From Diphasiastrum complanatum (lineage: Eukaryota; Streptophyta; Lycopodiopsida; Lycopodiales; Lycopodiaceae): DNA of 64,000 nt. A program made the position numbers and the translations under genes. The first letter of the stretch is position 1. Every line of letters begins with the position of its first letter. Positions 22,026-33,067 of the stretch are shown piece after piece. The DNA lies in contig CM055092.1 in assembly GCA_029204225.1 (NCBI GenBank), positions 19,647,222 to 19,711,221 of the forward strand. The letters run 5' to 3'. A model generated the notes under the pieces. The model did not search any database, was not told the DNA's origin, and saw only the letters and a list, made by a program, of their open reading frames with translations.

Positions 22026-23206
22026 TGTGAGAAACGAAAATAGCTCGAAAAGAAAACGAACACAAAAAAGAAGCGAACTCGAAACTCGAACGAGAAACGA
22101 ACTCGAATAGAAAGTGTTCGTGCGCAGCGGAATGAGCTATATTACTCTTTCCCTAAGCATGACTACGCCTATCAGAAACGAACAAAACGTTAGTGATAGA
22201 AATCACGATCGTTAATCTGATTACGTAGCAAAACATTAATAAAACACTAGAAGAATAATTTGTCGTGAACAACTAGACAAATTATTTGTCACGAATGATT
22301 CGCGAAGAGCTAGACTAAGCTCGCCTGATAATCAGTCGCGAATGATTCACGAAAGGCAAGACTAAATATTAGTCATCAACAACTAGACTAATAATAACTC
22401 GCTAAGAATAGATTACCAGATTGAGCAACAAGAAAGTCAGACAGAATGAAAATAAGCATAGCAATATTGACACAAATCTGAACGCAGTTGTTATCAGATT
22501 AAGTATAGCAAAATATACATGTCAATAATGCAGTAGAGCACAAGACAATAGCGGACAAAACCATGTGCTCTACAAAGCTAATTCAATCTATAACATGAAT
22601 GAACCTATTACTGACAATAAAGAATCAATACGCAAGACATCTACTTTGTCTATCTCTAATAAGCTTCTGATGCTATTATTTTACACACACTTCATCTCTT
22701 GATTATCTGAATATGCAAATGGTATTCTATATATTTACACAATGTTACAGCTGTGCAAATGAAGAAAGTACAAAGTGGATGTGTTGTCTGTAGGAGATCG
22801 TGGGTGGCTGCTGTCGTTGTCAAGTCTGTTAGCACAGTTGCATGGGATGAGCATGAAAAGGACGTGACGTCAGCCTTTGCTGAAATGAACGTTGGTGAAA
22901 ATGCGAAAAATCACTTTGACTTAATGCCTTAGGATTTGATTTACAGGGTGCCTTCACTTTTTCTAGGGCACCTTTGGCATTTTGTAAGGCAATGTCGTCT
23001 TTTTCACCTATCACAAAACACATGTAAAAATATAGTGTCGTATTTTTTGCCTTATCTTTGCCTGTGAGAGTTTACTTGTGATTATGCAGACAGTCGCATT
23101 TTATTCGTCTATCTTATTTTAAAAGTAAATATGTAGACTGTGCGACAACGTGAGTAAAAATACAGCGTGAATGGAGGCAGATTAAAATGGGATTTAGGAG
23201 AGTACA
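22026..23206 (-). repeat. 3' LTR of copia family G
   Basis: The 1181-bp LTR runs from TGTGAGAAACG to GAGAGTACA. It is followed at 23207-23215 by CCCCCCCTT, the polypurine tract (AAGGGGGGG) when read on the minus strand. It is closely similar to 23904-25044. At 22258-22350 it contains several GTCGCGAATGATTCGCGAA-like motifs. Confidence 0.85.
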
Positions 23207-23903
23207 CCCCCCCTTAATCTGGATCCATGAATGCCTTGATCTTCAGACTAAGCAATGCACAAAATTTGTTGTGTGCATTAACACTTAATGCTTTTGTGAA
23301 TATATCTGCAACCATGTCCTACGTTCTACAGTACGTTAAGCTCACCTCCTTGTTGAGAACCTTGACCCTGATGTAATGATATCTGATTTCAATGTGCTTA
23401 CTCGTAGAGTGAAATCTAGGGTTGGTCGATAAGGCAATAGCACTCTGATTATCACGGAATAAAATTGCAGGGTTGTCTTGATACAAATTAATGTCTGACA
23501 ATAAATTTCTCAACCAAAATGCTTCCTTAAAAGATTGAAAAACAGCAATGTATTCAACTTCTGTAGAGGAAAGTGCGATAGAGGTTTGCTTACGACTGAT
23601 CCATGAGATAGGACCGTCGTTGAAGAAGAATGTAAATCTACGATTGTCTACATTACCTCCCCAGCTTGCATCAGAATATCCACTGAGCTGATGAAGATTG
23701 TCGTTGCTGACATCTCCATAGCAGATGCACTAGTCCATGGTAGCTCGAATACACCTCATGACTTTTATGAGAGCCTTCCAATGGGCAATGCCAAGATTAG
23801 CCATATATTGGCTGAGTGAGCTTACTGCAAAAGAGATATCTGGTCTTGTACAAACCATTGCGTACATGAGAGATCCAAGTATCGATTGATAAGGATACTC
23901 TCT
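23207..23903 (-). pseudogene. Copia RNase H fragment, family G
   Basis: On the minus strand the block reads QSILGSLMYAMVCTRPDI, LSQYMANLGIAHWKA, GYSDASWGGN and SWISRKQTSIALSSTEVEYI, then RDNQSAIALSTNPRFHSTSKHIE. It ends VADIFTKAL..HNKFCALL before the polypurine tract. This is the complete C-terminal end of a copia Pol: the RT-RNase H linker and the RNase H domain. At least two stops interrupt it. Upstream it joins directly to the second LTR at about 23903, so gag, protease, integrase and RT are deleted. Confidence 0.9.
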
Positions 23904-25044
23904 GAACTCAAAACTTGAACGAGAAATGAACTTGAACAGAAAGTGTTCGTGCGTAGCGGAATGAGCTATATTACTCTTTCCCTAAACATGACTATGCCTA
24001 TCAGAAACGAACAGAATATTAGTGATAGAAATCACAATCGTTCTGATTACGTAGCCAAACATTAATAAAACACCAGAAGAATAATTTGTCGCAAACAGCT
24101 AGACAAATTATTTTTCGCGAATGATTCGCAAAGAGCTAGACTGAGCTTGACTGATAATCAGTCGCGAATGATTCACGAAAGGCAAGACTAAATATTCGTC
24201 GTCAACAACTAGACTAATAATAACTCGCTAAGAACAGATTACCAAATTGAGCAACAAGGAAGTCAGATAGAATGAAAATAAGCATAGCAATATTGACACA
24301 AATCTGAATGCAAAACAAAAGAGCTGTTATCAGATTCAGTATAGCAAAATATACATGTCAATAATGCGGTAGAGCACAAGACAATAGCGGACAAAATCGC
24401 GTGCTCTACAAAGCTAATTCGATCTGTAATATGAATGAACCTATTACTAACAATAAAGAATCAATGCGCAAGGCATCTACTTCATCTATTTCTGATAAGC
24501 TTCTGATGCTATTATTTTACACACACTTCATCTCTTGACATCTGAATACACAAATGGTATTCAATATATATATACACAATGTTACAGGTGTGCAGATGAA
24601 AAAAGTACAAAGTGGATGTGTTGTCTGTAGGAGATCGTGGGTGGCTGCTGTCGTTGTCAAGTCTGTTAGCACAGTTGCATGGGATGATCATGAAAAGGAC
24701 GTGACGTCAACCTTTGCTGAAATGAACATTGGTGAAGGTGTGAAAAATGCGTCACTTTGACGAAATGCCTTAGGATTTGGTTTACAGAGTGCCTTCGCTT
24801 TTCCTAGGGCACCTTTGGCATTTTGTAAGACAGTGTCGCCTTTTTCGCCTGTCACAAAACACGTGTAAAAACACAGTGTCGCGTTTTTCGCCTTTCTTCG
24901 CCCGTGAGAATTTACTTGTATTTATGCAAACAGTCGTGTTTTATTCATCTGTCTTATTTTACATGTAAATATGCAGACTGTGCTACAACGTGAGTAAAAA
25001 TGCAGCATGAATGGAGGCAGAATAAAATGGGATTTAGGAGAGTA
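23904..25044 (-). repeat. Second LTR of family G (5' side), truncated
   Basis: This matches 22074-23204 throughout in the same orientation. It lacks about 48 bp at its left end, where it fuses to pol, and the last two bases at its right end. The primer site that should lie at its left edge is gone, showing that the internal deletion reached into the LTR. The repeats of about 1.1 kb are easy to mistake for a segmental duplication. Confidence 0.85.
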
Positions 25045-26885
25045 GAGGAGATAAATCCAACAGAATCTTGTATAGATGGACTCAACACCCTTTGAATTAA
25101 ACTTTTAGTAAACAATGTTGACACTCTCACATAAATCAAAAGGGGGCTTATATAAGGGCCTAAAATACATCTAGAATTTCTCATTCTAGAAACTGAAGCA
25201 ATGCAATTTTTTCAATTTTTGATGATCAAGTATCATTGTAGCTTAATAAGACCAAATTTGATACAAAGCATTAACAATGACATTGTCTCTTACTTCAATA
25301 TGACTATTAGAATACATTATTAGAGTCATACCCTTGCACAAATACACCCTTTATTTGAATCATACTATTATACAAGCTCCAACTGTATTGTTGGATTAGG
25401 ATATAGAGTGGCATTTGGATAAAAGTATTGCTTTGTTCTCTTTAGTGTCCTCATCCTAAATTTGTTGTTGTGCAGAATCAATCATAATACAAAATTTGGA
25501 CTAGTAGACACTACTCAAAATAAGAGCTAATAAATCCCATTTCAATCGCCAAAAAAGTTCAAAGACTCATAAATTCTACATATGTATACATTACTAATCC
25601 TAGTAAATCTATTTCTTTAACTTCTTCTTTGACATCAGAGTCTCATGGAGGCCCATGCCTCAGACGCCTACTAATGTGTATGTCTATAGAATACCTAAAA
25701 ACTACACATTGTGAAAAAAGTCTCTTATTTAAGAGGGTGTCAGAACTTCACTAAAATTACACTCCTAGTTGAGAAGAATTTCTCCCTCAAGGTTAGTTGG
25801 TTACTATAAGCCTCCAAGGAAGAGCTAATTATCATTTAACATGTAGCACAATAATAAAGAAATTTGAATCAATATTAACATTTTATGTACCCAATCTAGA
25901 ACACAGCATACCTAAGATAATGGCCTCAATACATGAGGTGAAACACCTGGACAATCAACCACAATAGGATATAAGTAGGTTTATTATCCTCTACTTTTGG
26001 AAATAGACCGAGCCTATATGTGCACTTGTCAAAAAAATTCTATCAATGTAAGATAAAACTTCATGCAAGTGTGTGAAGTATGAGAGGATGTGTTTAATTC
26101 ACAAGCATTAATTTGTTGAGCTACTCGTCATCAGCATACCATGATTTGATTTCTCATATACAAACAAAGCTTGATTAGAGAAAGAGTTCAGATAATTTTC
26201 ATCCTCATAGAAGAAAACATGGGTTTTTTGCACTTTCTAATAATTTTTATTGCATGTACTCAATTGTGCTGGTTCATTGGTTTCAAAATTTAGACCTTGA
26301 GGGAGATGCCATGCCACTCGTTGGAGGATGATTGATTATTGGCTAAGTTGCGATCATCAGCATGTGCAAAATCAAGCATCTTCATCAAACACAAGCTTTC
26401 TGTCACAGTCCATTTCCCAAGGAGATAATATAAAAAGTGTAGAACAATCCATTTAGACAAACAAATAACATTTTCATTAGAAGCAGATCAACAATTTACA
26501 AGCGAGGATTTAGATTGATCAAGCAAATGCAATTCATAGTTTTTAAAACAGGTGACAGGATTTGATACAGGGGGCTCTGAACGCAGCTATTTTTTGCTGG
26601 AAGTCCCACTTACGAAAGATTATATATCTGAGTAAAGAGTCAGGGATATAACGGTTTGTAGAACGTATACCTTTGGAAACTTCATGTTATATGCTAGGTT
26701 CTGCAGATCTGTAAAGTCATCAGCTTCAAGGAAGAGGCAGATTTACTGTAGTAAACTGAAAAAACTCCTAAGAATACTGAATAACAGACGTGATGTGTGC
26801 TTATCCCATGCCTTTGATAGAGAGTAGCGAACTAAAGATTAGAGATGATGAAGCTTCTTGCAGCATATTTGAGCGTGGTTGCAGC
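25045..26885. other. Gene-free 3' flank of HMGR
   Basis: No domain, LTR end or strong open frame was found. The part nearest 26885 should contain the 3' untranslated region of the HMGR transcript (minus strand), but I could not identify a canonical AATAAA signal. Confidence 0.4.
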
Positions 26886-27140
26886 TTAGGACTGTGGATT
26901 TGGGTTTTGGGCGTTGATGTCTCTGCTTGATCTGTTGTATTTCAGGTGGCTCGTTACTAGCTGGCCTGCAGCTAAGGCTGACATGAGGGAAAGTTCTCCT
27001 GCCAGAACTGTACCTGCAATTATTCTTGCTAAGGTTTGAGCATTTTTTCCTGGTGTGGACTGGTTGGCTCCCTTCACCCCCAGCAGATTCAAACAAGCTG
27101 CTTGAGATGCTAGTTGTGTCCCACCTCCAACAGTCCCAAC
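26886..27140 (-). other. HMGR: HMGR exon 4
   Basis: The acceptor is GCAAAG|GTTGGGACTG. The exon begins VGTVGGGT, carries the catalytic His in [10 protein letters not shown], and ends in NPNPQS and a stop at 26886-26888. Confidence 0.9.
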
Positions 27141-27195
27141 CTTTGCAACAACAGACCAAATCATAAATCAGCAAATGTCTTTCTGTACTACACAT

Positions 27196-27248
<53 letters not shown>

Positions 27249-29107
27249 GTTGTGCAAACTTTCGAAAGTCAAGTCTTGCTGCTGTGCAAAAATTCCAACT
27301 GGATGCATGATCTTCTGATCTAAGGCAACAGTAGAAAGGAATAAGTTTTTAACAGCTACCTCAATGGATGGCAAAGTGACAGAGATAAGCAAGTCCCGTC
27401 CTTCATTTACTGCTTCCATCAATGTGATGCACTGAGAGCTCTCAATGTTCTGTGCTGGATCTTGTCCAGTCGCAAGGAAAACTGCTGACACCAGATTTGA
27501 GGCATGGGCATTGAAGCCTCCGATGGCACCAGCAAGAGCAGATCCGGCGAGATTCTTTACCACGTTTAGCTCCACCAGAGCAGACACTGATGTTTTCAAG
27601 ACCTTTGTGACGACTTCTTCCTTGATCACAGCCTCGCATACAACTGACTTTCCTCTGCCTTCGATCCAGTTCACTGCAGTCGGCTTCTTGTCAGCACAGA
27701 AGTTTCCTGCACAACAAACCATGATGAGACTTCTGGGATCACAAAAGCGCATAAGTAGCGATAGAATCTGAGAACTGAGATCACGGTTGAGCTTCTGGTT
27801 GCTGTACCAGAGACACTGATGTTTTCCAAGTCTGGAAAAACAGACTGCAGATAGCTTAACACATTCTGGACGCCTTTGGAGATCATGTTCATCCCCATGG
27901 CATCTCCTGTAGAGCACCTGAAGCGAATATAAACATGTCTTCCCGCCATAGCACAGTGAATGTTTTGCAATCTGGCGAATCTACTTGTTCTGCAGCGATC
28001 AAAACCAATATAGGCATGTCAATCAAATAAATCGCAAATGAGAAGGTCGAGTAAGCATTCAAATGCAAAAGAGTAGCAATAAATTATCCCAGCCAAATAA
28101 ATAACGCTTCAAGCTGCTACATTGCCTGAAGATCATAAGAGCATAAATGATTCTCCATGATTTCATTCAGTCGAGCCTGACCTGTTAAAGATGCTTTCTA
28201 TGGTGTCAAAATTGTCGGAATTCTCCACATAAAATTTTAGCTCCGCAGCACGCTGTAGATTTTGGAATCTCACAACTGGAGCCCTCGTCATGCCATCCTT
28301 CAGAAGCACACTGGATGCTCCACCTGACTGATGGATGGCCTTGAATCCTCGGTTAGTGCTGGCAACCAGGCAGCCTTCCGTGGTGGCCAGAGGAACCATG
28401 TACTCGCATCCATCCAACAACAGCGGCCCTGCAACTCCTACTGGAATCTGAATATGGCCGATCACCATTTCGCAGCACTGTCCAAGAATGGATTGATAGT
28501 CCATTCCCCTGAGAGGTAACCCATCCAAGGATTTTGCTGTCATAAGCTCTGTTCCTCTCTTCCTTATAGCAGCGGCTCTGGTACAGTCTCCTAGTTGAGC
28601 CTCCAGAGAATAAGAAGGAACTTTGCCTGAGCTCACAGCTAAAGCCAGATCTTCATCTTCATTATCTGCAAGAGCTGTTCCATTAAGCTTTATATCTTTT
28701 TTCTGCTCAGCTTTTAGATCTGGAAGACAGCTACCCTCAGGAGCTACTTGGTTTTTATACTCGCCATAGCTTATAGGTTCATCGGCAGATTTCACAATAT
28801 GGTGGGCGTAGTCGATGCCAAAGAATCCGATCATATAGATAAAGGAGGCAATTTGAGCAAGAAGTGCAAGTATTTCTGCCAGGTTAACCATGTGAAGCGG
28901 CATGGAAGTCCTAATTTTCTCGTTCCATCTTTTCATGAGATAGTAGGAGGAGGAGAAGAATAAAACTATGAAGATTTTGTTGGTGAAGCTCACTGGCCAT
29001 GGCAGTGCTTCTGAAGGCAAGAGCTTAGCTTCCTGATAGTTAACCTGCTCAGTAGAGCAGCTAAATTCCACCTGTGTCGTTGTATGAGACGCTGCTCTCA
29101 CACCCAT
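26886..29107 (-). CDS. HMGR: 3-hydroxy-3-methylglutaryl-CoA reductase, four exons
   Basis: This enzyme reduces HMG-CoA to mevalonate with NADPH on the ER membrane. It is the committed step of the cytosolic mevalonate pathway to sterols and other terpenoids. I assign exons 28182-29107, 27808-27989, 27360-27706 and 26886-27140 (minus strand), all with GT-AG introns of 192, 101 and 219 bp. They join in frame to 569 residues, normal for plants. Two membrane segments lie at about 39-58 and 73-100, with a variable linker to about 165. The catalytic part holds [10 protein letters not shown] (213-222), TTEG (242-245, catalytic Glu244), GDAMGMNM (337-344), the Asp-Lys-Lys at 375-377, GQDPAQN (450-456), GTVGGGT (487-493) and His550. 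The NRSSRD near the end is the conserved site phosphorylated by SnRK1 kinases in plant HMGRs. No lesion is seen, so it is probably functional. Splice sites are inferred, not backed by transcripts. Confidence 0.95.
27199..27246. repeat. (CT)n microsatellite in HMGR intron 3
   Basis: This is an almost pure CT run of about 48 bases, interrupted once by CTTTCT, inside the third intron (27141-27359). Read on the transcribed strand it is a GA repeat. Confidence 0.95.
27360..27706 (-). other. HMGR: HMGR exon 3
   Basis: The acceptor is GTGCAG|GAAACTTC and the donor GAG|GTAGCT. The exon encodes the region from GNFCADKKP through GQDPAQN to PSIE, including the catalytic Lys and Asp. The open frame reads on into intron 3, which is not coding. 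Confidence 0.9.
27808..27989 (-). other. HMGR: HMGR exon 2
   Basis: The acceptor is GCTGCAG|AACAAG and the donor TCTG|GTACAG. The exon restores [11 protein letters not shown] across the first junction, which is the expected conserved sequence. It carries the dinucleotide-binding GDAMGMNM. Confidence 0.9.
28182..29107 (-). other. HMGR: HMGR exon 1
   Basis: This exon encodes residues 1-308 plus two bases of codon 309: N-terminus, both membrane segments, linker and the start of the catalytic domain. The start ATG is at 29107-29105. The donor is AACAG|GTCAGG at 28181. The open frame continues briefly into the intron (to 28163), so a naive ORF call overshoots here. Confidence 0.9.
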
Positions 29108-29700
29108 CTTGCTCTCTTTTCAAATAAAATCACAACAAAAGAACCGTTCGTAGCTTCGAATGAAATTGGATTGTAGAAGTGCTACAGGTCTGCAATAGTG
29201 CTTCAGAATAACTTCTCTCAAAAATAAACTTGCACAATCCAGCTAAATTGAAATGCGAGTCTCAGAGATCAATCGGGATCTTGGAAGATTGACAGAGGCG
29301 ATTGGGCTTTTCAGAATATCACTGTGAGCTGATCAGACAGATTATTTCTCTGACGAAGAATGATATGTTGCAAAATTGAACTAGCAGCATGCAGCTCAAG
29401 TGGAGGAGAGAGTTTAGATGATCAGTATAATTATGCAGCAGATATAAACGATAAGTCCAACAAGATGACCGTACACAAATTTGACAGTAGCATTAATCGA
29501 ATTGCACAATCAAGCCTGATTGCAGTGATAAAGAAAACAATACAGAGAAGCTGGATGAGCCCATAACCAATGCTGCAATTTCTCAGATCACTAGCAAACT
29601 AATGAATGACCATACAAGCTGACTGATCATACAAAAAATGAATGGTTTGTCGTCCAATTTATGCTGTTGCCATAGCTGTGTTCCCCACTCCCTCACTGTC
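29108..29700 (-). promoter_or_regulatory. HMGR 5' flank and presumed promoter
   Basis: This is the upstream region of the HMGR start codon, without coding potential. A TATA-like TTTATATC occurs on the minus strand at about 29442-29449, some 335 bp upstream of the ATG. It would imply a 5' leader of about 300 bases. No other element stands out, and the transcription start cannot be located from sequence alone. Confidence 0.3.
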
Positions 29701-30193
29701 ATCCTTGCAAGCATAGTCTGGCATGTCACATTCTTTGAGTTGATTTTGTAACACTTAGACTTCTAATGCACACATTTTCAACCAGGCTAGCGGCTCTGTC
29801 CACGTGGCACCTAGGGTTGAAAAATGCTACAATTTAAGCACTATGAAGGAGCCCGGAATAGGCCATTTTGCCCGGTAAGGATTTCCAGAACCCAAATATT
29901 TTTGGAAATCCTTATTGGGTAGATTGGCCTGTGCCTTTTTTTTGGAAATCCTTACTGGGCAGAATGGCCTATGCCTGGGCGCCTTCCATTGGGTAATGGA
30001 TACTTAGACTTTTTTTGACCAATCTAGCACTGCACTTGGCAGGCCTGTGCCTTACGCCTCTCGCGCATGTGGACTAAGCACTAATTTTTTTTCCAAAATA
30101 AATAGATTAATATTCTGCTTTTTAATATCTTCAAAAAATGGGCAAATAGTCACCACGAATCCATTACATTGAAGGAGAATGTATGTGAGGTAA
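29701..30193. other. Intergenic interval with an imperfect hairpin
   Basis: There is no gene. GGCCATTTTGCCCGGTAAGG at 29861 and onward is mirrored by an imperfect inverted copy at 29904-29929. A 40-bp direct repeat of the right arm (TTTGGAAATCCTTA..GGG) follows at 29941. The block may be a small foldback element. Confidence 0.45.
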
Positions 30194-31865
30194 TGTTGCG
30201 CAGGCATTCCAAAGGGAGCCGGGAACCACGACTTAGCTTCCCGGCTTTCAACTCGTGTCGTCCGAACCCACTTGACATACAAGTACCCAACTCGCCAACA
30301 ACGATCAGACTTAACCAACTTGAAGTTCGGGAACCAACATTGAGATCCAACATGGCACCATGCCAGACCGAGGGTCCCGATGTGGGTGACTTCCCTCCAA
30401 GCAAGCCGCCTGACATACATCAAACTTAACCAACTCGAAGCTTCGTTACAAACGAGTAACATCCATTCCAAGCAAGTCGTACTTAACCAACTCAAAGCTT
30501 CGTCACGAGCGCTGGAAACTAACCTGGCGCCATGCGGCCAGACTGGACAGCCATAAACAGGTAACTTCCACCCAAGCAAGCCATCCAACTCAGCCGACAG
30601 GTTAGAGCCCGTTCCCCAAGAGCTTAACCCATTCACATTCATGCAAGGAACACTCAGAACCAAAAGCCGCGACATATATGGAGACAACCAGTTCCTGGAT
30701 CAAATGGTCCCGACAGCATACCGCTGGCGCCTTGGACCGAATGGTCCCGAAGGCATACCGTTGGTAACCTGGGATATGACCCTTAGCTATGTGCCAGATC
30801 AAAAAGTTTGAAGCGGCCTTACAACTGGCGCTTTTACCGAACACTGAAACCTAGAAGGTAATCAGAGTCAATTTGAGAAAAATCCCACTTTATTAATAAA
30901 TTTGAGAAGGTTACATTTCAAGTGTGTGACCGACCCTAGTCTCCAGGGCGCTGGCATGCCAAGGCGGGCGCTTGGACAACATTCCAGCAAGTGAGACTAA
31001 GACTTGGTTGGAACTCGCCCTGAGTCGCAACCCGCACTCCCCTATAGTATTGGTGAGATTCGCCACCTCCCCTCATACCAAGTACTCTATCCAAGCTGGT
31101 AAAGCACATTTTCTCTCTCTAGAAAGTTATTTTCTCTCTCTAGAATTTATTGATCCCCAGGCTTCCTTTAATCATGCCTAGATCGTGTGAAGTGATTGCA
31201 CATCGAGAGCCCGTTGCCCAAGAGCTTAACCCATTCACGTTCACTCAAGGAACACTCAGAACCACAAGCCGCGACAGATATGGAGACAGCCAGTTCTTGG
31301 ACCGAATGGTCCTGACAGCATACCGCTGGCGCCTCGGACCAAATGGTTTTGACGGCATACCGCTGGCGTCCCGGGATATGACCCTCACCTATGTGCTAGA
31401 TCAAAGGGTTTGAAACAGCCTTACAACTGGCGCTTTTACCGAACGCTGGAACCCAGAAGGTAATTAGAGTCACTTTGAGAAAAATCCCACTTTATTAATA
31501 AATCTGAGAAGGTTACATTTCAAGTGTGTGACTGACCCTAGTCTCCAGGGCGCTGGTATGCCAAGGCGGGCGCCAAGACAACATTCCAACAAGGGAGGCT
31601 GAGACTTGGTTGGAGCTCGCCTTGAGTTACAACCCGCACTCCCCTATAGTATTGGTGGGATTCGCCACCTCCCCTCATACCAAGTACTCTACCCAGGCTG
31701 GTAAAGCATATTTTCTCTCTCTAGAAAGTCATTTTATCTCTTTAGAATTTATTGATTCTCGGGCTTCCTTTAATCATGCCTAGATCGTGTGAGGTGAGAT
31801 TGCACGTCGATCTGAGCACTCTTGACTTCGCTAGAACCGATCAAAGATTTTCAGCCATAGAAACT
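30194..31865 (-). repeat. LTR of family H, inverted copy 1 (with internal duplication)
   Basis: This is the reverse complement of the H2 LTRs at 31866-33052 and 35408-36565. Its minus-strand end (...GCGCAACA) lies at 30194. Its minus-strand start is truncated by about 120 bp at 31865, where the + oriented H2 LTR begins. An internal segment of about 602 bp is present twice in tandem (30604-31205 and 31206-31809), which lengthens the copy. No primer site lies beside it, so it is a solo or 3' LTR. Confidence 0.8.
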
Positions 31866-33052
31866 TGTTGTAAAGGTAACTTTACAAGCTTTACTTCTGG
31901 CACCACTGGCGCCAGCATTGTCCCCGACGCCAACAACGCCCCTGGTGCTCCCGCCACCACTGTGACCAGAATCCAATCGGCGCCAAGTTCATATGGCTGA
32001 AAATCTTTGATCGGTTCTAGCGAAGTCTAGAGAGCTCAGATCGATGTGCAATCACCTCACACGATCTAGGCATGATTAAAGGAAGCCTGGGGATCAATAA
32101 ATTCTAGAGAGATAAAATGATTTTCTAAAGAGAGAAAATCCTAGAGAGAGAAAATGTGCTTTACCAGCCTGGGTAGAGCACTTGGTATGAGGGGAGGTGG
32201 CGAATCCCACCAATACTATAGGGGAGTGCGGGTTGCGACTCAGGACGAGCTCCAACCAAGTCTCAACCTCCCTTGCTGGAATGTTATCCTGGCACTCGCC
32301 TTGGCATGCCAACACCCTGGAGACTAGGGTCGGTCACACACTTGAAATGTAACCTTCTCAGATTTATCCATAAAGTGAGATTTTCCTCAAACTGACTCTG
32401 ATTACCTTCTGGGTTTCAGTGTTCGGTAAAAGCGCCAATTGTAAGGCCTCTTCAAACTTTTTAATTTGGCACATAGCTGAGGGTCGTATCCTGGGATGCC
32501 AATGGTATGTCGTCGGGACCATTCGGTCCGTGGCGCCAGCGGTATGCTGTCGGGACCATTTGGTCCACGAACTGGTTGTCTCCATATCTGTCGTGGCTTG
32601 TGGTTCTGAGTGTTCCTTGCATGAACGTGAATGGGTTAAGCTCTTGGGAACCGGGCTCTAACCTATCGGCTGAGTTGGATGGCTTGCTTAGGTGGAAGTT
32701 ACCTCCAGGTTGGCTTCCAACGCTCGTGACGAAGCTTTCAGTTGGTTAAGTCTGATGTAAGTCAGACCACTTGCTTGGAATGGATGTTACTCGTTTGTAA
32801 CGAAGCTTCGAGTTGGTTAAGTTTGATGTATGTCGGGCGGCTTTCTTGGAGGGAAGTCACCCACATCGGGACCCCCGATCTGGCATGGCGCCAGGTTGGA
32901 TCTCAATGTTGGTTTTCGAACTTCTAGTTGGTTGAGTTTGATCGTTGTTGGCGAGTTGGCTGCTTGTATGTCAAGTGGGTTTGGACGGCAAGAGTTGAAG
33001 GCTGGGAAGCTAAGTCGTGGTTCTCGGCTCCCTTTGGGATGTCTGCGCTACA
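31866..33052 (+). repeat. 5' LTR of H2
   Basis: The 1187-bp LTR starts TGTTGTAAAGG and ends GCGCTACA, two bases before the primer site. The open frames across it (for example 32830-33237) are mirrored in the other H copies with different breaks and are not genes. Confidence 0.8.
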
Positions 33053-33054
33053 TG

Positions 33055-33067
33055 TGGTATCAGAGCC
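33055..33067 (+). other. Primer-binding site of H2
   Basis: TGGTATCAGAGCC, complementary to initiator tRNA-Met, lies two bases after the LTR end. It fixes the + orientation of the element and the LTR boundary. Confidence 0.9.

Noticed and set aside
22026-25044. A segmental duplication of host sequence
   Set aside because: The repeat units have TG...CA ends and a polypurine tract, and bracket copia RNase H, so they are LTRs.
27168-27917. A 249-residue open frame on the minus strand taken as one gene
   Set aside because: It reads through introns 2 and 3 of HMGR. The GT-AG boundaries restore the conserved HMGR sequence, and the tail is the CT microsatellite read as Arg-Glu repeats.
30052-30687. 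A 211-residue minus-strand frame
   Set aside because: It lies in H LTR sequence. Corresponding frames in the other H copies have different breaks and no domain is seen, so it is a chance frame in GC-richer DNA.
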